Shown here: positions 34,431 through 46,077 of the stretch, piece after piece
Layout: every line of letters begins with the position of its first letter
Numbering within the stretch: position 1 is the stretch's first letter
Source of the DNA: Lantana camara
Lineage: Eukaryota > Streptophyta > Magnoliopsida > Lamiales > Verbenaceae
DNA: 64,000 bases
Assembly: GCA_037501455.1 (NCBI GenBank)
Contig: CM074858.1
Span: 87,208,501 to 87,272,500 of the forward strand
Reading direction: 5' to 3'
The notes under the pieces: model-generated
What the model was told of the DNA's origin: nothing
Databases searched by the model: none
The model's input: only the letters and a program-made list of their open reading frames with translations
Program-made: the position numbers and the translations under genes

Positions 34431-35614
34431 GTGGGTTTTTCTTCTATTAGTTAAAACGACCTTATATATTCCTTATGTGCAAAGTTTTAAGCCAAAATCG
34501 TATATATATTTATATTGAGTCATTTCGGGTAAATCATTTCAAACGTATGACCCCTTTCTTTTATTTATGAACCCTACCTTATGTTTGGCGAGATATTTAT
34601 GATTTATGATTGCACGGGCCCCGGGACTTAGTGTATGTGGCTAACCGAGGAAGCAAGGGCTGACGGGGATCCCATATACTAGTTCCAACCAAACTACGGT
34701 GATACCGGCCCTCGCTAGGAGTTTTAGCGGGGAATGGGAGCTGAGTGCCCTTGGGGGATTCATGTACCCCCATTGGCCTATGTATGAACCGGTGGCCGGG
34801 TCTTGCAAGCCCGTCCACCACCCGGAGGAAAAAGGGATATATGAATGATTATGATCATGTATTTATGAGCACAAAAGATTTATGTATGTTAATGAATTAT
34901 TGAATAATTAATTATGATCACACGAGGAGTAGGTTGGAGATTGTGCACGCCCACTCGCCGGGCCATAAACCCCTATGAACATTTATGAACAATTATGAAT
35001 GAATATGAATGTCGTAATCCCCGTTGATGTTTCCCTTTTGTTTTAACCACTTGGTAAATCTTACTAAACTTCACACGGGATTAGGGCTTGCATGTATGTG
35101 TTTAATTTACGTAATATTATATATTTATGCCTCGTTTTTATACCCACCAGTCCCTTTTAGACTGAACCCGGTTGTTTTCAGTTGTTTTGTGCAGGAATAG
35201 GAGTGCTAGGCGGGAATACAAGTCGTCTAGGTCTTGCATTTATGTTTAGCACTTCCTTTTTGACTCATGTTCATACTCTCATTGATATTTTGTATATGAT
35301 CATAGTTTATGTTGGAGCGTTATGATTTTGTAGGCCGTGAGTGCCGTTGAATTATGGAATACTTTTGTATATCTATTTTTGGAGCTTGGTGGCTCATTGT
35401 ATATGTTATGTTATTCTTGCTTCCGCGAATTTTATTTCACTCTGATTTTATGTTTCTTGCACTGTTTGGTATAAGGGTTAGTCCCGCCTAGCATAGCGTG
35501 TGTGTTGTGTCCCCGTTCGCCGTGGATTTGGCACGTGTCTGGACTTCCATTTCATACACGGGTCGGGTCCCGGTGCGGGGGATGTGGTACCTAACGCTCG
35601 GGTGCTACAGGAGC

Positions 35615-37686
35615 ATTTGTTAATCTAAAAGACATAACCACGAACTCGTAATGCCCGTCTTCGGAATATCCTCGGCTCGGATCCTTAATTAATAATACCC
35701 TTGTCGTAGATCAAGTTTCGAGTACACTTTGGACCCTTGGAGTATATCAAACAATTCCTCAATATATGGTAGAGGATATTTATTTTTGATAGTCATCCTA
35801 TTTAACTCCCGGTAATCAATACACATCCGTAGAGTACCATCCTTCTTCTTTACAAATAAAACTGGAGCACCCCACGACGAAGAACTTGGTCTTATATACC
35901 CAACTTCCAAAAGATCATCAAGCTGCACCTTTAATTCTTTCAATTCTGCCGGAGCCATCCGATACGGTGTCTTAGAATACGACTCTGCGTTCCGATACAA
36001 ATCTATAACAAAGTTTATTTTCCTCTCCGGTGGCAACGAATCCAATTTCTGGGGAAACACCTCCGGAAACTCCTTAACCACTTCTGTTTCATCTAACTTC
36101 ATTTGATCCTTATGCTGATTAAGAATATAGGCTATGAATCCCGTAGCCCCATCACGGACCAATTTCTGAGCTTCAGAGAAAGATAATAAAGGCACCGTTT
36201 TAGAACTCCGACCCGTAACCACTTCTGAACCCAACTGAACTCTCTTAGCCCGACAATCAACGTTGGCACAATGCTTGTAAAGCCAGTCCATGCCCAAGAT
36301 AGATCCATACTGAGACATCGACAATTCAATGAAATCCGTTAAGAAAACCCGACCCTCAATACTCACCGGCACCTCTCTAAAAACCCGATTAGTTTCTATA
36401 CTACCACCAAAAAGAGTACTAACCACGTAGCATGTATCAGAATAAGTAACAAGTAAAGGCAATTTAATAGAAACATCACGAGAAATAAAAGAGTGGGTAG
36501 CCCCCGAATCAAACAAGGTATGTATGTTTGTGCCATGAATGTAAATAGTACCTTCAACAACTGCTGCCGGGTCAACCTCGACATCCTGCTCTTCACCTTC
36601 CAAGGCATATGAATGGGCTCTGATGAGTGGCCTCTGACCCCCAGGTGGTGGATCCCGTCTATCCGGACATCCATCTACCATGTGATCGGCACTCCCGCAA
36701 ATCAAACAAAGTCCAAGATGACGCCGAAAACTCTCATAGATATGGGTGGGCAACCCACAATAAGAACAACCCGGTTTCCCAGTAGGTGGTGGCGGGGCAG
36801 GAGTAACCTGGGGAGCTTTCTGAACCGGCACTTGTGGCTTAAATTTCTTCACAGGACCATTAGACTGTGGTGGAGGGGTATCATAATTGATTGGCCTTTT
36901 CCCGGAATTGTAATTCGGCCTTGACCCTGTACCGGAGCCCTGACCCGATCTGTATGTGGATCTCCGAGTATTAACTGAATCTTCAACTTTTAAGGCCTTT
37001 GTAATGGCCTTCTTCCTTGTACTTGTGTTGACCGCTTCAACCGCCGCTTGAATGTCCGGCCTCAAACCTTGCACAAATTGCATAACCTTGTGGAAATCGT
37101 CGCTTGTAATATTAGGTGCATACTTGGATAACCTCTCAAACTCGGCTATATAATCAGCAATCGATCTACCCCCTTGCTTGAGCTCCGTGAATTCCTTGAG
37201 GCTTCTGGTGCGAGATGAGGGAGGAATGAACTTGTTCTTGAATTCCCTTACGAAAACCTTCCATAAAACATCTTCCTCGGCGGCATCTAAGACGATCTTG
37301 GTACTTTCCCACCATGAATAAGCTTCACCTTGAATCAACGTGAGGGCACATCGAGCCTTCTCTCTAGACTCGCAAGGAATAAGCTCCCATACTCTCTCAA
37401 CCTCTTTAAACAATTGCTCGGCTTGGATATCGCTTCCCTTGAAGAATCTTGGTGCATGTTGATTCTGAAATTCTCGAAGTATTGCTGAAATAGGTGCAGG
37501 TGGTGGTAGAGGAGGAGTTGGCGGTGCCGGAGGCACATAATCCCTTAACCTCTGATCTATAAGTTGTACCATGGAGTTTAAGAAGTCCTGCGGTTGAGCT
37601 TCAGGGGGTGGAGGTGGAGGAGAATGATCATGGCAATGGTGCCTATGACCTGGAGAATGCTCTCTACGAGGTCTTCCACGTGGCAT
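35615..37686 (-). pseudogene. Minus-strand Tekay-like gag-protease-RT, first half
   Basis: The ATG at 37684-37686 opens [14 protein letters not shown]. The capsid-type Gag domain contains [19 protein letters not shown] and [16 protein letters not shown] zinc knuckle [14 protein letters not shown] follows. The protease is [12 protein letters not shown], with the catalytic DSG kept. RT reads [20 protein letters not shown] up to DLRQGYY. The open frame ends there at TAA (35689-35691), where Gln is expected; then about 15-20 nt are missing and the frame runs on to the NAP codons at 35615, where the young element is inserted. It continues at 23099. The frame is open for 665 codons, longer than expected for its age. 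Confidence 0.92.
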
Positions 37687-37700
37687 CCAGAAATACAATC

Positions 37701-37703
37701 ACT
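37701..37703 (-). promoter_or_regulatory. Acceptor-like site before gag (minus-strand element)
   Basis: On the minus strand GCATGTACAG|T lies 15 nt before the gag ATG, the same spacing as in the other chromovirus copies. Confidence 0.38.
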
Positions 37704-37909
37704 GTACATGCATGTTGGATTATCAAGTGCAAATGAATATAATTAAATTCATAAAACACCTAAATCACATAATCCAATCAATTCAAGTAGTTTTAAATAG
37801 TTTCAAGTAGGTTCAAATAAAATGCAAGACTCACAATTAATCAAATAATCATATGCCGTACGACTTAGACTCACAAGACACGATACTAGAACTGCGGTTT
37901 TGTAACCGG

Positions 37910-37921
37910 GCTCTGATACCA
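37910..37921 (-). other. Primer binding site of the minus-strand Tekay-like element
   Basis: GCTCTGATACCA on plus is TGGTATCAGAGC on minus. It lies 8 bp from the LTR end at 37930. Confidence 0.9.
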
Positions 37922-37929
37922 CCTTAAGA

Positions 37930-40752
37930 TATAGCACCCGGAACGCTAGGTAGTCACATCCCCCGCACTATAGCTCAATCCACATATGGAATGGACGATC
38001 CATACACGAATCAAGCCTATAGCGAACGGGAGAATAAAAAAAACAACTCACTAGCTAGGCGGGACTAACCCTCAAATGAATACAAACATGCATAACAATA
38101 AAGCGGAAGCAAAATAATTTACATTCATTCGTTATCATATTCGGGTCGATCACTTCACTATATACAACCATCTTCCATAACAAGTAATGATATACATAGG
38201 TACCAAAACAATTCATAATTCATACATATATTAACATGAAAAGGGAATGGTAGACTCAACATGAAAGACCCAAAATAAAGACTAACTCGATCCCGCCTTG
38301 CACTCAACCTGCAAAACTGAAAATGTGAGGTGTCAGTCTATGAAAGACTGAGTGAGGGGTTTATAATTATAAGCGCAATTACCAAGCAAGCCATAATTTC
38401 GGGTAAGATTTTATAAAGAAATAATATCAATTTAAGAATAGAATATATTCTTGCCCGAAATCACAACTAAGTCAATTTAGCAATCAATCATTATCAATTC
38501 AATCCGTGGCCCGGCGAGTGAGGGCAATCTCCAACCTTTCTCCCAAAAGTGAACAGTCATGAATGTTTCAATTTATTAAGTGATCATGTAAGTTATTACG
38601 TGCCATCAATTAGCAGTTTCATGAACCCTTCTTCCTCCGGTTGATGGTGGGCTTGCAAGACCCAACCATCCAATCATGGTGTACGTCGGGAACATGACTC
38701 CCACGCACGGGATTTCTTTCTCCACCAAACGTCCTGGTGGATTCAGAGGTGATCCCAACATGGTGAGAATAGTGCAAGAGTTACCCGTCAGCCCTTGCTT
38801 TCCCGGTTGGCTCAATACAACCCTCGGGCCCATAGTGCAATACAATTTACTTGCCAAATCAATCAATCAATCAATCAATCAATCCATTTCGTGAAATTCG
38901 TTAAAAATCATTAAGGTTTGAAAACTATAGGTATATAAATACTTTTTGGCCGAAAACATAACATAGGGTTATAGAGGTTATATATATCTAGAATTAAACC
39001 TCACCTTTACTTTACCAACCAAAAGAAGCAAGGGAACACCCTAAGGAGCATGCTCCTCGTCACCGGGAACGTGATCTGTATAACAAGGACAAGTGTACAT
39101 GAGATTCAACTCGTATGAACCATTTAAGACGAATGGCAAAGTCATGTGATGTCAATCATGCCTTTACAATCAATAAATATCATGAATGTGTCTAAATTTC
39201 CAAATAAAGTATTAATCATTGTCAAATAGGAGCATACTTATCAATAAAGTAAGCATATAATTCATATAAGTCACATACGGGAGCCAAGGAAGTGAAAGGA
39301 ATGCAAGAAGAGAGGTTTTGGTGAAGTTTGCCAAAAGTTAGGTGAAGTTGGCAGTTTTCGGAAACGCACAAGCTGTAGGAAAATGGAAATATCTTGAGTC
39401 GTAGAAGCTGCAATTGAGTTTTGTTTGTTGGAAATGAAACTAGACACATAGGGATTTCCAAGGATATATGGCTCGTTTTCTAGTTCAAAGCGAGAAGAAA
39501 ATGGCGTAAACTTGAAGTTGGGTGAATGCAGTTTGTCGGTAAAGTGGCGACACCAAAAAGAATTGATAAGATATCACAAATGGGAAAAGATATTGAGGTA
39601 ATTTGAATTGGAGGTTGTTCTACACTTCAAGAGCTTTCTGTGGGTTCAAAAATTAGGTCAATCGAAGTTCAAACGAAGTCGACACGGCCGTGTTAATATT
39701 GGCCTGGAAGCTAACACGACCGTGTCGGAATAAAAAAAATTCCAACTCGAACTTCTAACACGGCCGTGTTGAAAATGAACTAAGTTTGGATACAACCGTG
39801 TTGAAGTGATTTTGGGTGAAAAAATAGGGGAAAAACAGGGGGGGGGGGGGTTCGCGGGAAATGGCTCCCAAACCATTCAACACCAAACCAAGGCAATTAA
39901 ATCACTCCAAACATCATATATCATGCATATAACACATATATACCAATTAGGCATCAAGTAATCCATCCAAGCTTGCTCAAATCATCAAGAATTATCATTC
40001 AAAACCCCATAATATTCATGCTTCCAATTTCCATATAACTCAATATTTCCATGTAGGCTTTCAATCCTTTGATCATAAACATGCTTCTAATCATAAACAC
40101 ACAAGAATTCCTCCTTTGAACCTCAAACCCTACTCCTACATAATTCAAGAGATTCATACAAATTCCATATCATACCGTGAGATGTATGAGAGATGAGATG
40201 AAATGGTAATATGATGATGATGATGATCCTAGCTCCACAATTCCTCCAAAATCTAGCTTGAAATATGAGATGAAATTCTTCTTCTCTTCCTTGGTGTATT
40301 GATCGATTTTTAGTGTGTGTGTATATGTGTATCTCTTGGATAAAATGGAATATAATGGAATGAAATGGAAGAATTCGATGATATACACCAAAGTCTTGCA
40401 TGAATATGTGTGATTCATTACATTTTGCATATAAGTCCTCCTAATATTTGAAGTAATGCAACCAAGTTTCATCTCTAACCAAAAGATCAATTAAATCCAT
40501 TTCATGTTACACATTTAAGTCCATAATTTACACAAAGGATCAATTAAGGACATATAGTGCAATTAGGTCACATATAGCAATTAGTTCATATAATTCACGT
40601 TAATGAAAATCATACGTATGCATAAAGGTGTAATGCACATAATATGATGAAAATTATAAATAAATGAAGAAAATAATTAAGTTAAACCTCCCAACTCTCG
40701 AAGACCCGCACGTGGCGTGCTTACCTGAACTTCCAGAAATTGGGGTGTTACA
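37930..40752 (-). repeat. 5' LTR of the minus-strand Tekay-like element
   Basis: 2823 bp. The minus-strand start is TGTAACACCCCAATT (40752) and the end is CCGGGTGCTATA (37930), where the terminal CA has become TA. It contains a 13-G run at 39838-39850 (6 G in the sister LTR), an (AATC)n run near 38857-38884, four ACACG-N-CGTG palindromes (39681-39800) and TSD tcatg on its right. Confidence 0.93.
39005..39075 (-). other. Putative LTR-internal leader exon (5' LTR of the minus-strand element)
   Basis: 71 nt, acceptor-like TTATACAG and donor-like AAAG|GTGAGG on minus. The first donor is CACG|GTATG here (40176/40175), a one-base change from CAAG in the sister LTR. Confidence 0.38.
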
Positions 40753-43101
40753 TCATGCCATTTGGGTTGACTAATGCCCTTGCCACTTTTCAGTCCCTGA
40801 TGAACAACATATTCAAAGAATACTTAAGGAAATTTGTACTAGTTTTCTTTGATGATATACTAGTCTACAATGAGAGTTTGCAGGAAAATTTACAATATCC
40901 GGAGATAGTCTTCAAAGTCCTCATGGAAAAGCAGCTATATGCCAAAGCCTCTAAGTGCTCTTTTGGGTGCGAACAAGTAGAGTATTTGGGACACATCATA
41001 AAGGGTGGCGGAGTATCAGCTGATCCAAAGAAAATACAGGCTATGAAGGAATGGCCTCAGCCCAAATCAGTGTAAAAATTGAGGGGGTTTCTTGGGTTGA
41101 CAGGGTACTACAGAAAGTTTATAAGGAATTATGGGGTGATTGCAAAGCCACTGACCACTCTTACCAAGAAAGGCCAGTTTGTGTGGGATCAAGCAGCTGA
41201 TGAAGCCTTTGCTGAGTTAAAAGAAGCCATGATCTCATCCTCAATGTTAGCTTTGCCAGATTTCTCCAAACCTTTGTGGTAGAAACAGATGCTTGTTACT
41301 ATGGAATTGGGGCTGTACTTATGCAAGATAAGCATCCCTTGGCTTATATGAGGAAAGCATTGGGTCCCAGGTCTCTGGGGTTATCAGTGTATGAGAAAGA
41401 ACTGATGGCAGTTATACAAGCTGTGGATAAATGGAGATGCTACCTTCTTCACAGCACCTTCATTATAAAAACAGACTAATGCAATATTAAGTATCTCATG
41501 GATCAGAAGATTTCAACCCCCTTCCAGCACAAGTAATTGACTAAGTTACTAGGGTTCAGTTACACTATTGAGTATAAAAGTGGAAAGGAGAATAAAGTTG
41601 CTGATGCCCTGTCAAGAAAAAGTGAAGTGGGAGAAGCAAGCTGTAGTGCTTTAACTACTATCCAACCTCTGTGGATTGAAGAGCTGGATTTGAGTTATGA
41701 AGGGGATACTCAAGCTCAGGAGGCCATTACTGAATCCCTGATGTACCCTAGTAACCTGTCATTCTTTGAATATCAGAAGGGAATTCTAAGATATAAAGGT
41801 AAGATCTATGTGGGAATGGGATACAAACTGAGGGAGCAGGTCATCACATCAATGCATTCATCCAGTGTGGGTGGTCATTCAGGGATCCATGGGACTTACT
41901 AGAGGGTTAAGAGTATTTTCTTGTGGCCAGGGATCACAAAAGATATTGAAGTATTTGTGAAGGAATGTGGAGTCTGCCAACAAAGTAAGCATTCCACTGA
42001 AAGGTTGACTGGCTTATTACAACCATTGCCTATTCCAGATCAAGCTTGACAACACATTTCCATGGATTTCATTGAACAACTGCCAAAATCAAATGGAAAG
42101 GAGGTTATTTGGGTGATAGTGGACCGGTTCACTAAGTATGCCCATTTTATTGCACTAAATCATCCCTTTACAGCCTCTCAACTAGCTGGGATCTTTTAGA
42201 ATGAGATATACAAAATCCATGGACTCCCTTGTAGCATTGTTTCAGACAGGGATAAAATATTTACCAGTCAGCTGTGGAAAGAGATGTTGGAAGTGGTAGG
42301 CATAACCCAATGCATGAGCATAGCCTATCACCCCCAAACAGATGGTTAAACAGAAAGGGTGAATCAATGTCTTGAGAATTACCTACGTTGTATGTGTGGT
42401 TTGCAACCTAGTAAATGGACTAAGTGGTTAGCTTTAGATGAGTTGTGGTATAATACCAATTACCACAGTGCTCTAAAAATGACTCCATTTGAAGCACTTT
42501 ATGGGGAAAAACCTAGTTTCGTTAACCTTCAGGGGTCACCACACTTGATTTCTGTTGGGATTGAGGAGTTGTTGGCTGACCGGGATGCAATGCAACAGTA
42601 TCTGAAACATCAACTGCAAATTGCACAAGAGAGGATGAAGAGTATAGCAAATAAGAATAGGAAGGAAAATGAATTTCAAGTAGGGGACAAAGTTTACTTG
42701 AAGTTGAAACCATACCGATAATTATCTATAAGGAACAGTAAATTATGGAAACTTAGTCCAAAATTTGCTGGACCCTTTACCATTGTGGAGAGAATTGGTT
42801 CAATTGCATACAAATTAGATTTACCATTGGGCTCTAAATTACACCCTGTGTTTCACATATCTGTGCTCAAATTGCATGTTGGTAAGTCTGATAGAGTGAC
42901 TAGTACTCTACCAGAGTTTGATGAAGGAATTCAGGTGATGATTAGACCTGTTGGCGTCCTGGATAGGCGGATGGTGAAAAGGAACAATGCTGCTGTTGTT
43001 CAACTTCTAATCCAGTGAGCTCACGTTCCTGCTTCAGAGGCTACTTGGGATGATTTCTATACCATCGTGCAACGATTTCCTGAAGTTGAAGCTTGGGGAT
43101 A
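40753..43101 (+). pseudogene. Outer chromovirus pol, second half (RT end, RNase H, integrase, chromodomain-like tail)
   Basis: The text continues the RT gene broken at 10818: [13 protein letters not shown], catalytic FFDDILVY, and EYLGHIIKGGGVSADP. Then RNase H ([14 protein letters not shown]), an integrase with zinc domain (HSGIHG, CGVCQQ), core (WVIVDRFTK, IVSDRD, HPQTDG), and C-terminal FHISVLKLHVG. A chromodomain-like end (ASEATWDDFYTIVQRFPEV) closes it. In-frame stops lie near 41073, 41280, 41477, 41535, 41900, 42047, 42197, 42347, 42719 and 43016. Many fit C-to-T or G-to-A change of Gln or Trp codons. It is dead. Confidence 0.9.
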
Positions 43102-43109
43102 AGCTTTGT

Positions 43110-43125
43110 GTTCCGGGGGAGGTAA
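43110..43125 (+). other. Polypurine tract region of the outer chromovirus
   Basis: GTTCCGGGGGAGGTAA lies directly before the 3' LTR; the purine core is GGGGGAGG. Confidence 0.6.
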
Positions 43126-43614
43126 TGTTATGACTGGCAGTGATGATCAGGGTGTTCAAGGGTTGGACAAAGCCATGCATGGTGGAGATTTCATGTTGCA
43201 GAGCATAAGGAAGACTGGATCACGTTTCATGCAGATTTTAGCACGTTTCTTTTAATTACCGTATTATGTTTTATGCTTAAAACGGTGTCGTTTGGTTTGA
43301 ATAATTGATAGACACTTATGTTAAAGTTGCTGGCACGTTTTAAGGTTGTTATTTTGTTTCTTGTGTCAACGCGTGTCGCGTGTTGATTAGAAGCCTGTGT
43401 GCGGGACGTTGGTGTATTGCAGGACCACCTATTTGTAGCCGGATTGTGCACTAAGGTTACAAGCTTTTATGAATTTGATTCCCAATCTATTCTCTCTCTA
43501 AATTTCTCTCTCAATCTCTATTCCTTCCCTAACTTCTTCTGCAAGTGACACCATTGTTGCCTTCTAAGAGCTCAGGCTCTGTTTTATCAATATTTACAGG
43601 CTTCCGTTGTAACA
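43126..43614 (+). repeat. 3' LTR of the outer chromovirus
   Basis: Starts TGTTATGACTGG, ends CGTTGTAACA, 489 bp, followed by TSD caaat (43615-43619). Confidence 0.93.
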
Positions 43615-44329
43615 CAAATTCGAAGATGAAAATAAACCTTCAAAGATTTCAGAAATTAAAAATCGAGTTTACTAATAATTAAGGCAGGATGAGAGGGGAG
43701 TGTCGTATCGAGGGGGCGAGGGCGTCGATCGAGATGATATGATTGGAAGGGTGAGGCTACGACTAAGGATTGTAGACATTGATGGCGAAGGAAGACGGAC
43801 TAGATGATGAAGAATCGAATCTGAAATCCATGAATCTGAAAAAAATGCTTCGTGATTAAGATGAGGAATTCTCTACTTTTCTTCTTCCCTTTGTGTTGGA
43901 AAGCAGCGAGGAAGAGAAGTCAACAACAGAGGCGCATATATGTTGATTAATATGTGTGTGTGATTTAGTGATGGAAACTGAGCCTTAACACACGCCCACA
44001 TATTATTGGTGGATAGGATTTTTTCGGTTGAAAAAAAACTAAATAAAACACAGAATTGTAGTGATAATAATACTTTAAATTCTTCTTACCTCCGACCCAA
44101 AAAAATAAATAAATAAAATACTTCAAATTCCAACGGTAATTAAACTACCAAATTGATTGAGGAAAGTTCTAAATCTTTCTAGGTTTGATCAGCATAGGCC
44201 GAGATGTGGTTGAAAAAGTCAAATGTTTGTCTATATTTTGACTTTCCATCAAATTTTAGATATGACATGGTTTGAAAATTTCAGTTAAATATTTGAATTT
44301 TTAAAATACCTACAATTCAGTAGTGTGAA
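43615..44329 (-). promoter_or_regulatory. Probable 5' UTR and promoter of the Smr pseudogene, distal part
   Basis: This is the continuation of the target site upstream of the Smr pseudogene. On the minus strand a TATA-like CATATATG (43935-43942) is followed by a pyrimidine-rich stretch (CTTCTCTTCCTCGCTGC), as in many plant 5' UTRs. No coding frame is recognisable. Assignment is by position only. Confidence 0.35.
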
Positions 44330-44342
44330 TTCGGTAGAATGA
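44330..44342 (+). repeat. Left TSD of the LINE insertion (13 bp)
   Basis: TTCGGTAGAATGA here is repeated exactly at 47003-47015. Confidence 0.9.
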
Positions 44343-44451
44343 TTTTTTTTTTTGTACGCAAGCAAGGGCGTCCCAAAAAAAAAAAAAAAAAAAAAGCCTA
44401 CACTAAACCTTTCGGGGGATAGTCCCAGCTGCTTCTCGTCTCTTGCATGAT

Positions 44452-44931
44452 TTACCTCGACTTAGCTAAGTTGTCCTCGAGGGCATTACCCTCCCTACAA
44501 ATGTGGCGTAAGTTGTAGTCCCACGGCTTGTGCAAAACCTCCCGGCAATCCTCTATAAGCAGCCCCAAAGGGTGCTCTTCGACGTTAGCAGTTTTAATAA
44601 GGTCAACCACCACCTTAGAGTCGCATTCCACCTCAATTCTAGCAAAACGCCTGTCCCAAGCTATCATGAGCCCCTCTCGTAGCCCAATGAGTTCAACTAC
44701 AACAATGTCCGGAGTGGTCACCTTCATCACAAAGCCGGTCAGCCATCTCCATTCCGCGTCCCGTACAACCCCTCCAGCCGCCACAGTCCTCTTGGTGTCG
44801 AAGAGGCTACCGTCTGCGTTGAGTTTCACCCATCCTAAAGGTGGAGGTTCGCACATCATTGTCTTACTGCGCTGCTCCTTAGGTTTCGTGCGTTCCTGCA
44901 TTGCTTCCATTTCTGTGATGAGTGTTTTAAG
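44452..44931 (-). pseudogene. LINE ORF2 C-terminal RNase H domain (RVT_3 type)
   Basis: The frame reads PPPLGWVKLNADGSLFDTK, AAGGVVRDAEWRWL, VVVELIGLREGLMIAWD, IEVECDSKVVVDLI and ends with REGNALEDNLAKSR and a stop. This is the plant RNase H-like domain often found at the end of L1-type ORF2. The expected acidic residues are visible: Asp in NADGS, Glu in VVELIGLREG, Asp in ECDS, and Asp in ALEDNLA. The domain has no stop, but the upstream ORF2 is missing and the copia solo LTR cuts the frame at 44932. It is a remnant, not a gene. Confidence 0.82.
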
Positions 44932-46077
44932 TGTTAGGAATAGTGCCCTAGAAACCCGATTGTATATCCGCTTTGTGCTTTTCCTTATGGTAATCACAGA
45001 CAATCTTTGAAAGAAATAACGAATTAAGGCAACACTTCTTTATATGCTCTTGTTTGGTATGCGTTTACTTTATCTGTGCATGTATGAGAACTCCCCTAAT
45101 CCTGATGACTTTAGGACTCTACCATTTAGGTGAAATGGTTCATGAAACGAGCCCTATATCACATAAGTCATGATTAGTAAAATACTCCAAGAACATGAGT
45201 CCTACCGATAGTGGGAGTGTCAACCTGACTCCTCTAAGGCTTGCTTGTGGGATTACGCCCTTAAGAAGGACCACCTTGTTTCATGGAGGTGAAAAGTGTA
45301 TAGTTGATACGTGCGTGATACATGAGGGTGCTTACTTCAATAAGTGAGTTTACTGAGGTGCCCCGTGTGAGAGGATTCCTAAATGGGAAAGGAAGTTTCT
45401 ATTTCAGGAAATGGAAACTTCCAGATTAGGAAATATGTCACGAGTCATTAATGTGATTAATTGATCCTTAGACTCGAGGTTCCTTGTCACTTTATGAGTT
45501 AACTCTGTAGTCTTAGGTATAAGCTTTAAAGGGTGTCGCCTTAGACAACTGATTAAAGGCTTAAGTTGGGGCTGCACAAGTGATTCATGAAAGTGAATGA
45601 GAATCAAGAAAGGACCTACACTTGCATTTGCAAGGTGATCTCTTATTGTGTAAGTCATTCATAAGCCATATGGAGTCCTTGGCCAAGGCAGTAGATCAAG
45701 ACATCAAGAAAAGGGTTTCTTGGATTGAGATCAAATGGATATGAAATGCACTTAGCTTTAAGACCGGATTATTAGGGTTCTGATTATTCCCTTACCCTAG
45801 ATCTTCGTTGAGAGATAGTAAGTAGGAGGATTGTATCTCACATGAATCAATGATTTAAAGGTTCTGTCGAATCTGAACATTCCAATTCAGCTAGGGGTTA
45901 AACACCTGTTGCTAGACTATGGTCGTTTAATCTGTGGACCGATTAATTAATTAGTGAATTAATTGATTGGGGTCACTGCTAATTGAATTGAGAACCTAGA
46001 GGGTCACACACAACAACTTGGTTACATGAGTTGAGGCTTTAAAATGATTAAACGAGTTAATCGGGCCGAGAGGGTTC

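Larger units (their letters stand above)
23100..35609 (+). mobile_element. Young, nearly full-coding Tekay/Del-like chromovirus, 12,510 bp, TSD ggagc
   Basis: LTRs 23100-26968 (3869 bp) and 31740-35609 (3870 bp) are almost identical; by eye I count about 11 substitutions and one 1-bp insertion. PBS 26977-26988, one long gag-pol frame to 31706, PPT 31725-31739, perfect TSDs ggagc. It lies in the RT gene of the minus-strand Tekay-like element. Long LTRs, single frame, CX2CX4HX4C zinc knuckle, DDE integrase and a C-terminal chromodomain-like region place it in Tekay/Del. The gag start is ATA where relatives have ATG, and the protease reads DPG, so it is probably not autonomous. Confidence 0.95.
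31740..35609 (+). repeat. 3' LTR of the young chromovirus
   Basis: 3870 bp, near-identical to 23100-26968. The length difference is one extra C near 35020. Substitutions seen by eye include 32338, 32396, 32456 and 33150. It ends ...GGGTGCTACA, followed by TSD ggagc. Confidence 0.96.
14052..40752 (-). mobile_element. Tekay/Del-like chromovirus (minus), nested in the outer element, TSD tcatg
   Basis: It is inserted in the RT gene of the outer element with perfect TSDs tcatg at 14047-14051 and 40753-40757. The 5' LTR is at 37930-40752; the 3' LTR starts at 20655 and runs down to 14052, itself split by a solo LTR. The PBS is at 37910-37921 and the polypurine tract (PPT) at 20656-20670. gag-pro-RT lies at 35689-37686 and the rest of pol at 20691-23099, separated by the young element. 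Net length without insertions is about 10.35 kb. Long LTRs, a single gag-pol frame and a chromodomain-like C-terminus fit the Tekay/Del clade. Several stops and a small deletion make it inactive. Confidence 0.92.
8234..43614 (+). mobile_element. Outer Ty3/gypsy chromovirus, host of all nested insertions, TSD caaat
   Basis: Two 489-bp LTRs in the same orientation (8234-8722 and 43126-43614) are flanked by perfect TSDs, caaat at 8229-8233 and 43615-43619. Without the nested elements and their duplicated targets the element is about 5.45 kb. Its fragments run in the order gag, protease, reverse transcriptase (RT), RNase H, integrase, then a chromodomain-like tail, which is chromovirus order. By eye the two LTRs differ at roughly 25 of 489 positions (about 5%), making this the oldest level. 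Many in-frame stops show it is dead. Confidence 0.93.

Noticed and set aside
8234..43614. Outer element as an integrated pararetrovirus
   Set aside because: It has matched LTRs with TSDs, a PBS-like site, PPT, and an integrase with DDE-type core; no movement or coat protein is seen. It is a Ty3/gypsy chromovirus.
44452..45003. The full 183-codon frame as one gene
   Set aside because: Codons above 44931 come from the end of the copia solo LTR (the same N-terminal residues recur at 60367), so the frame is a chance fusion with the LINE RNase H.
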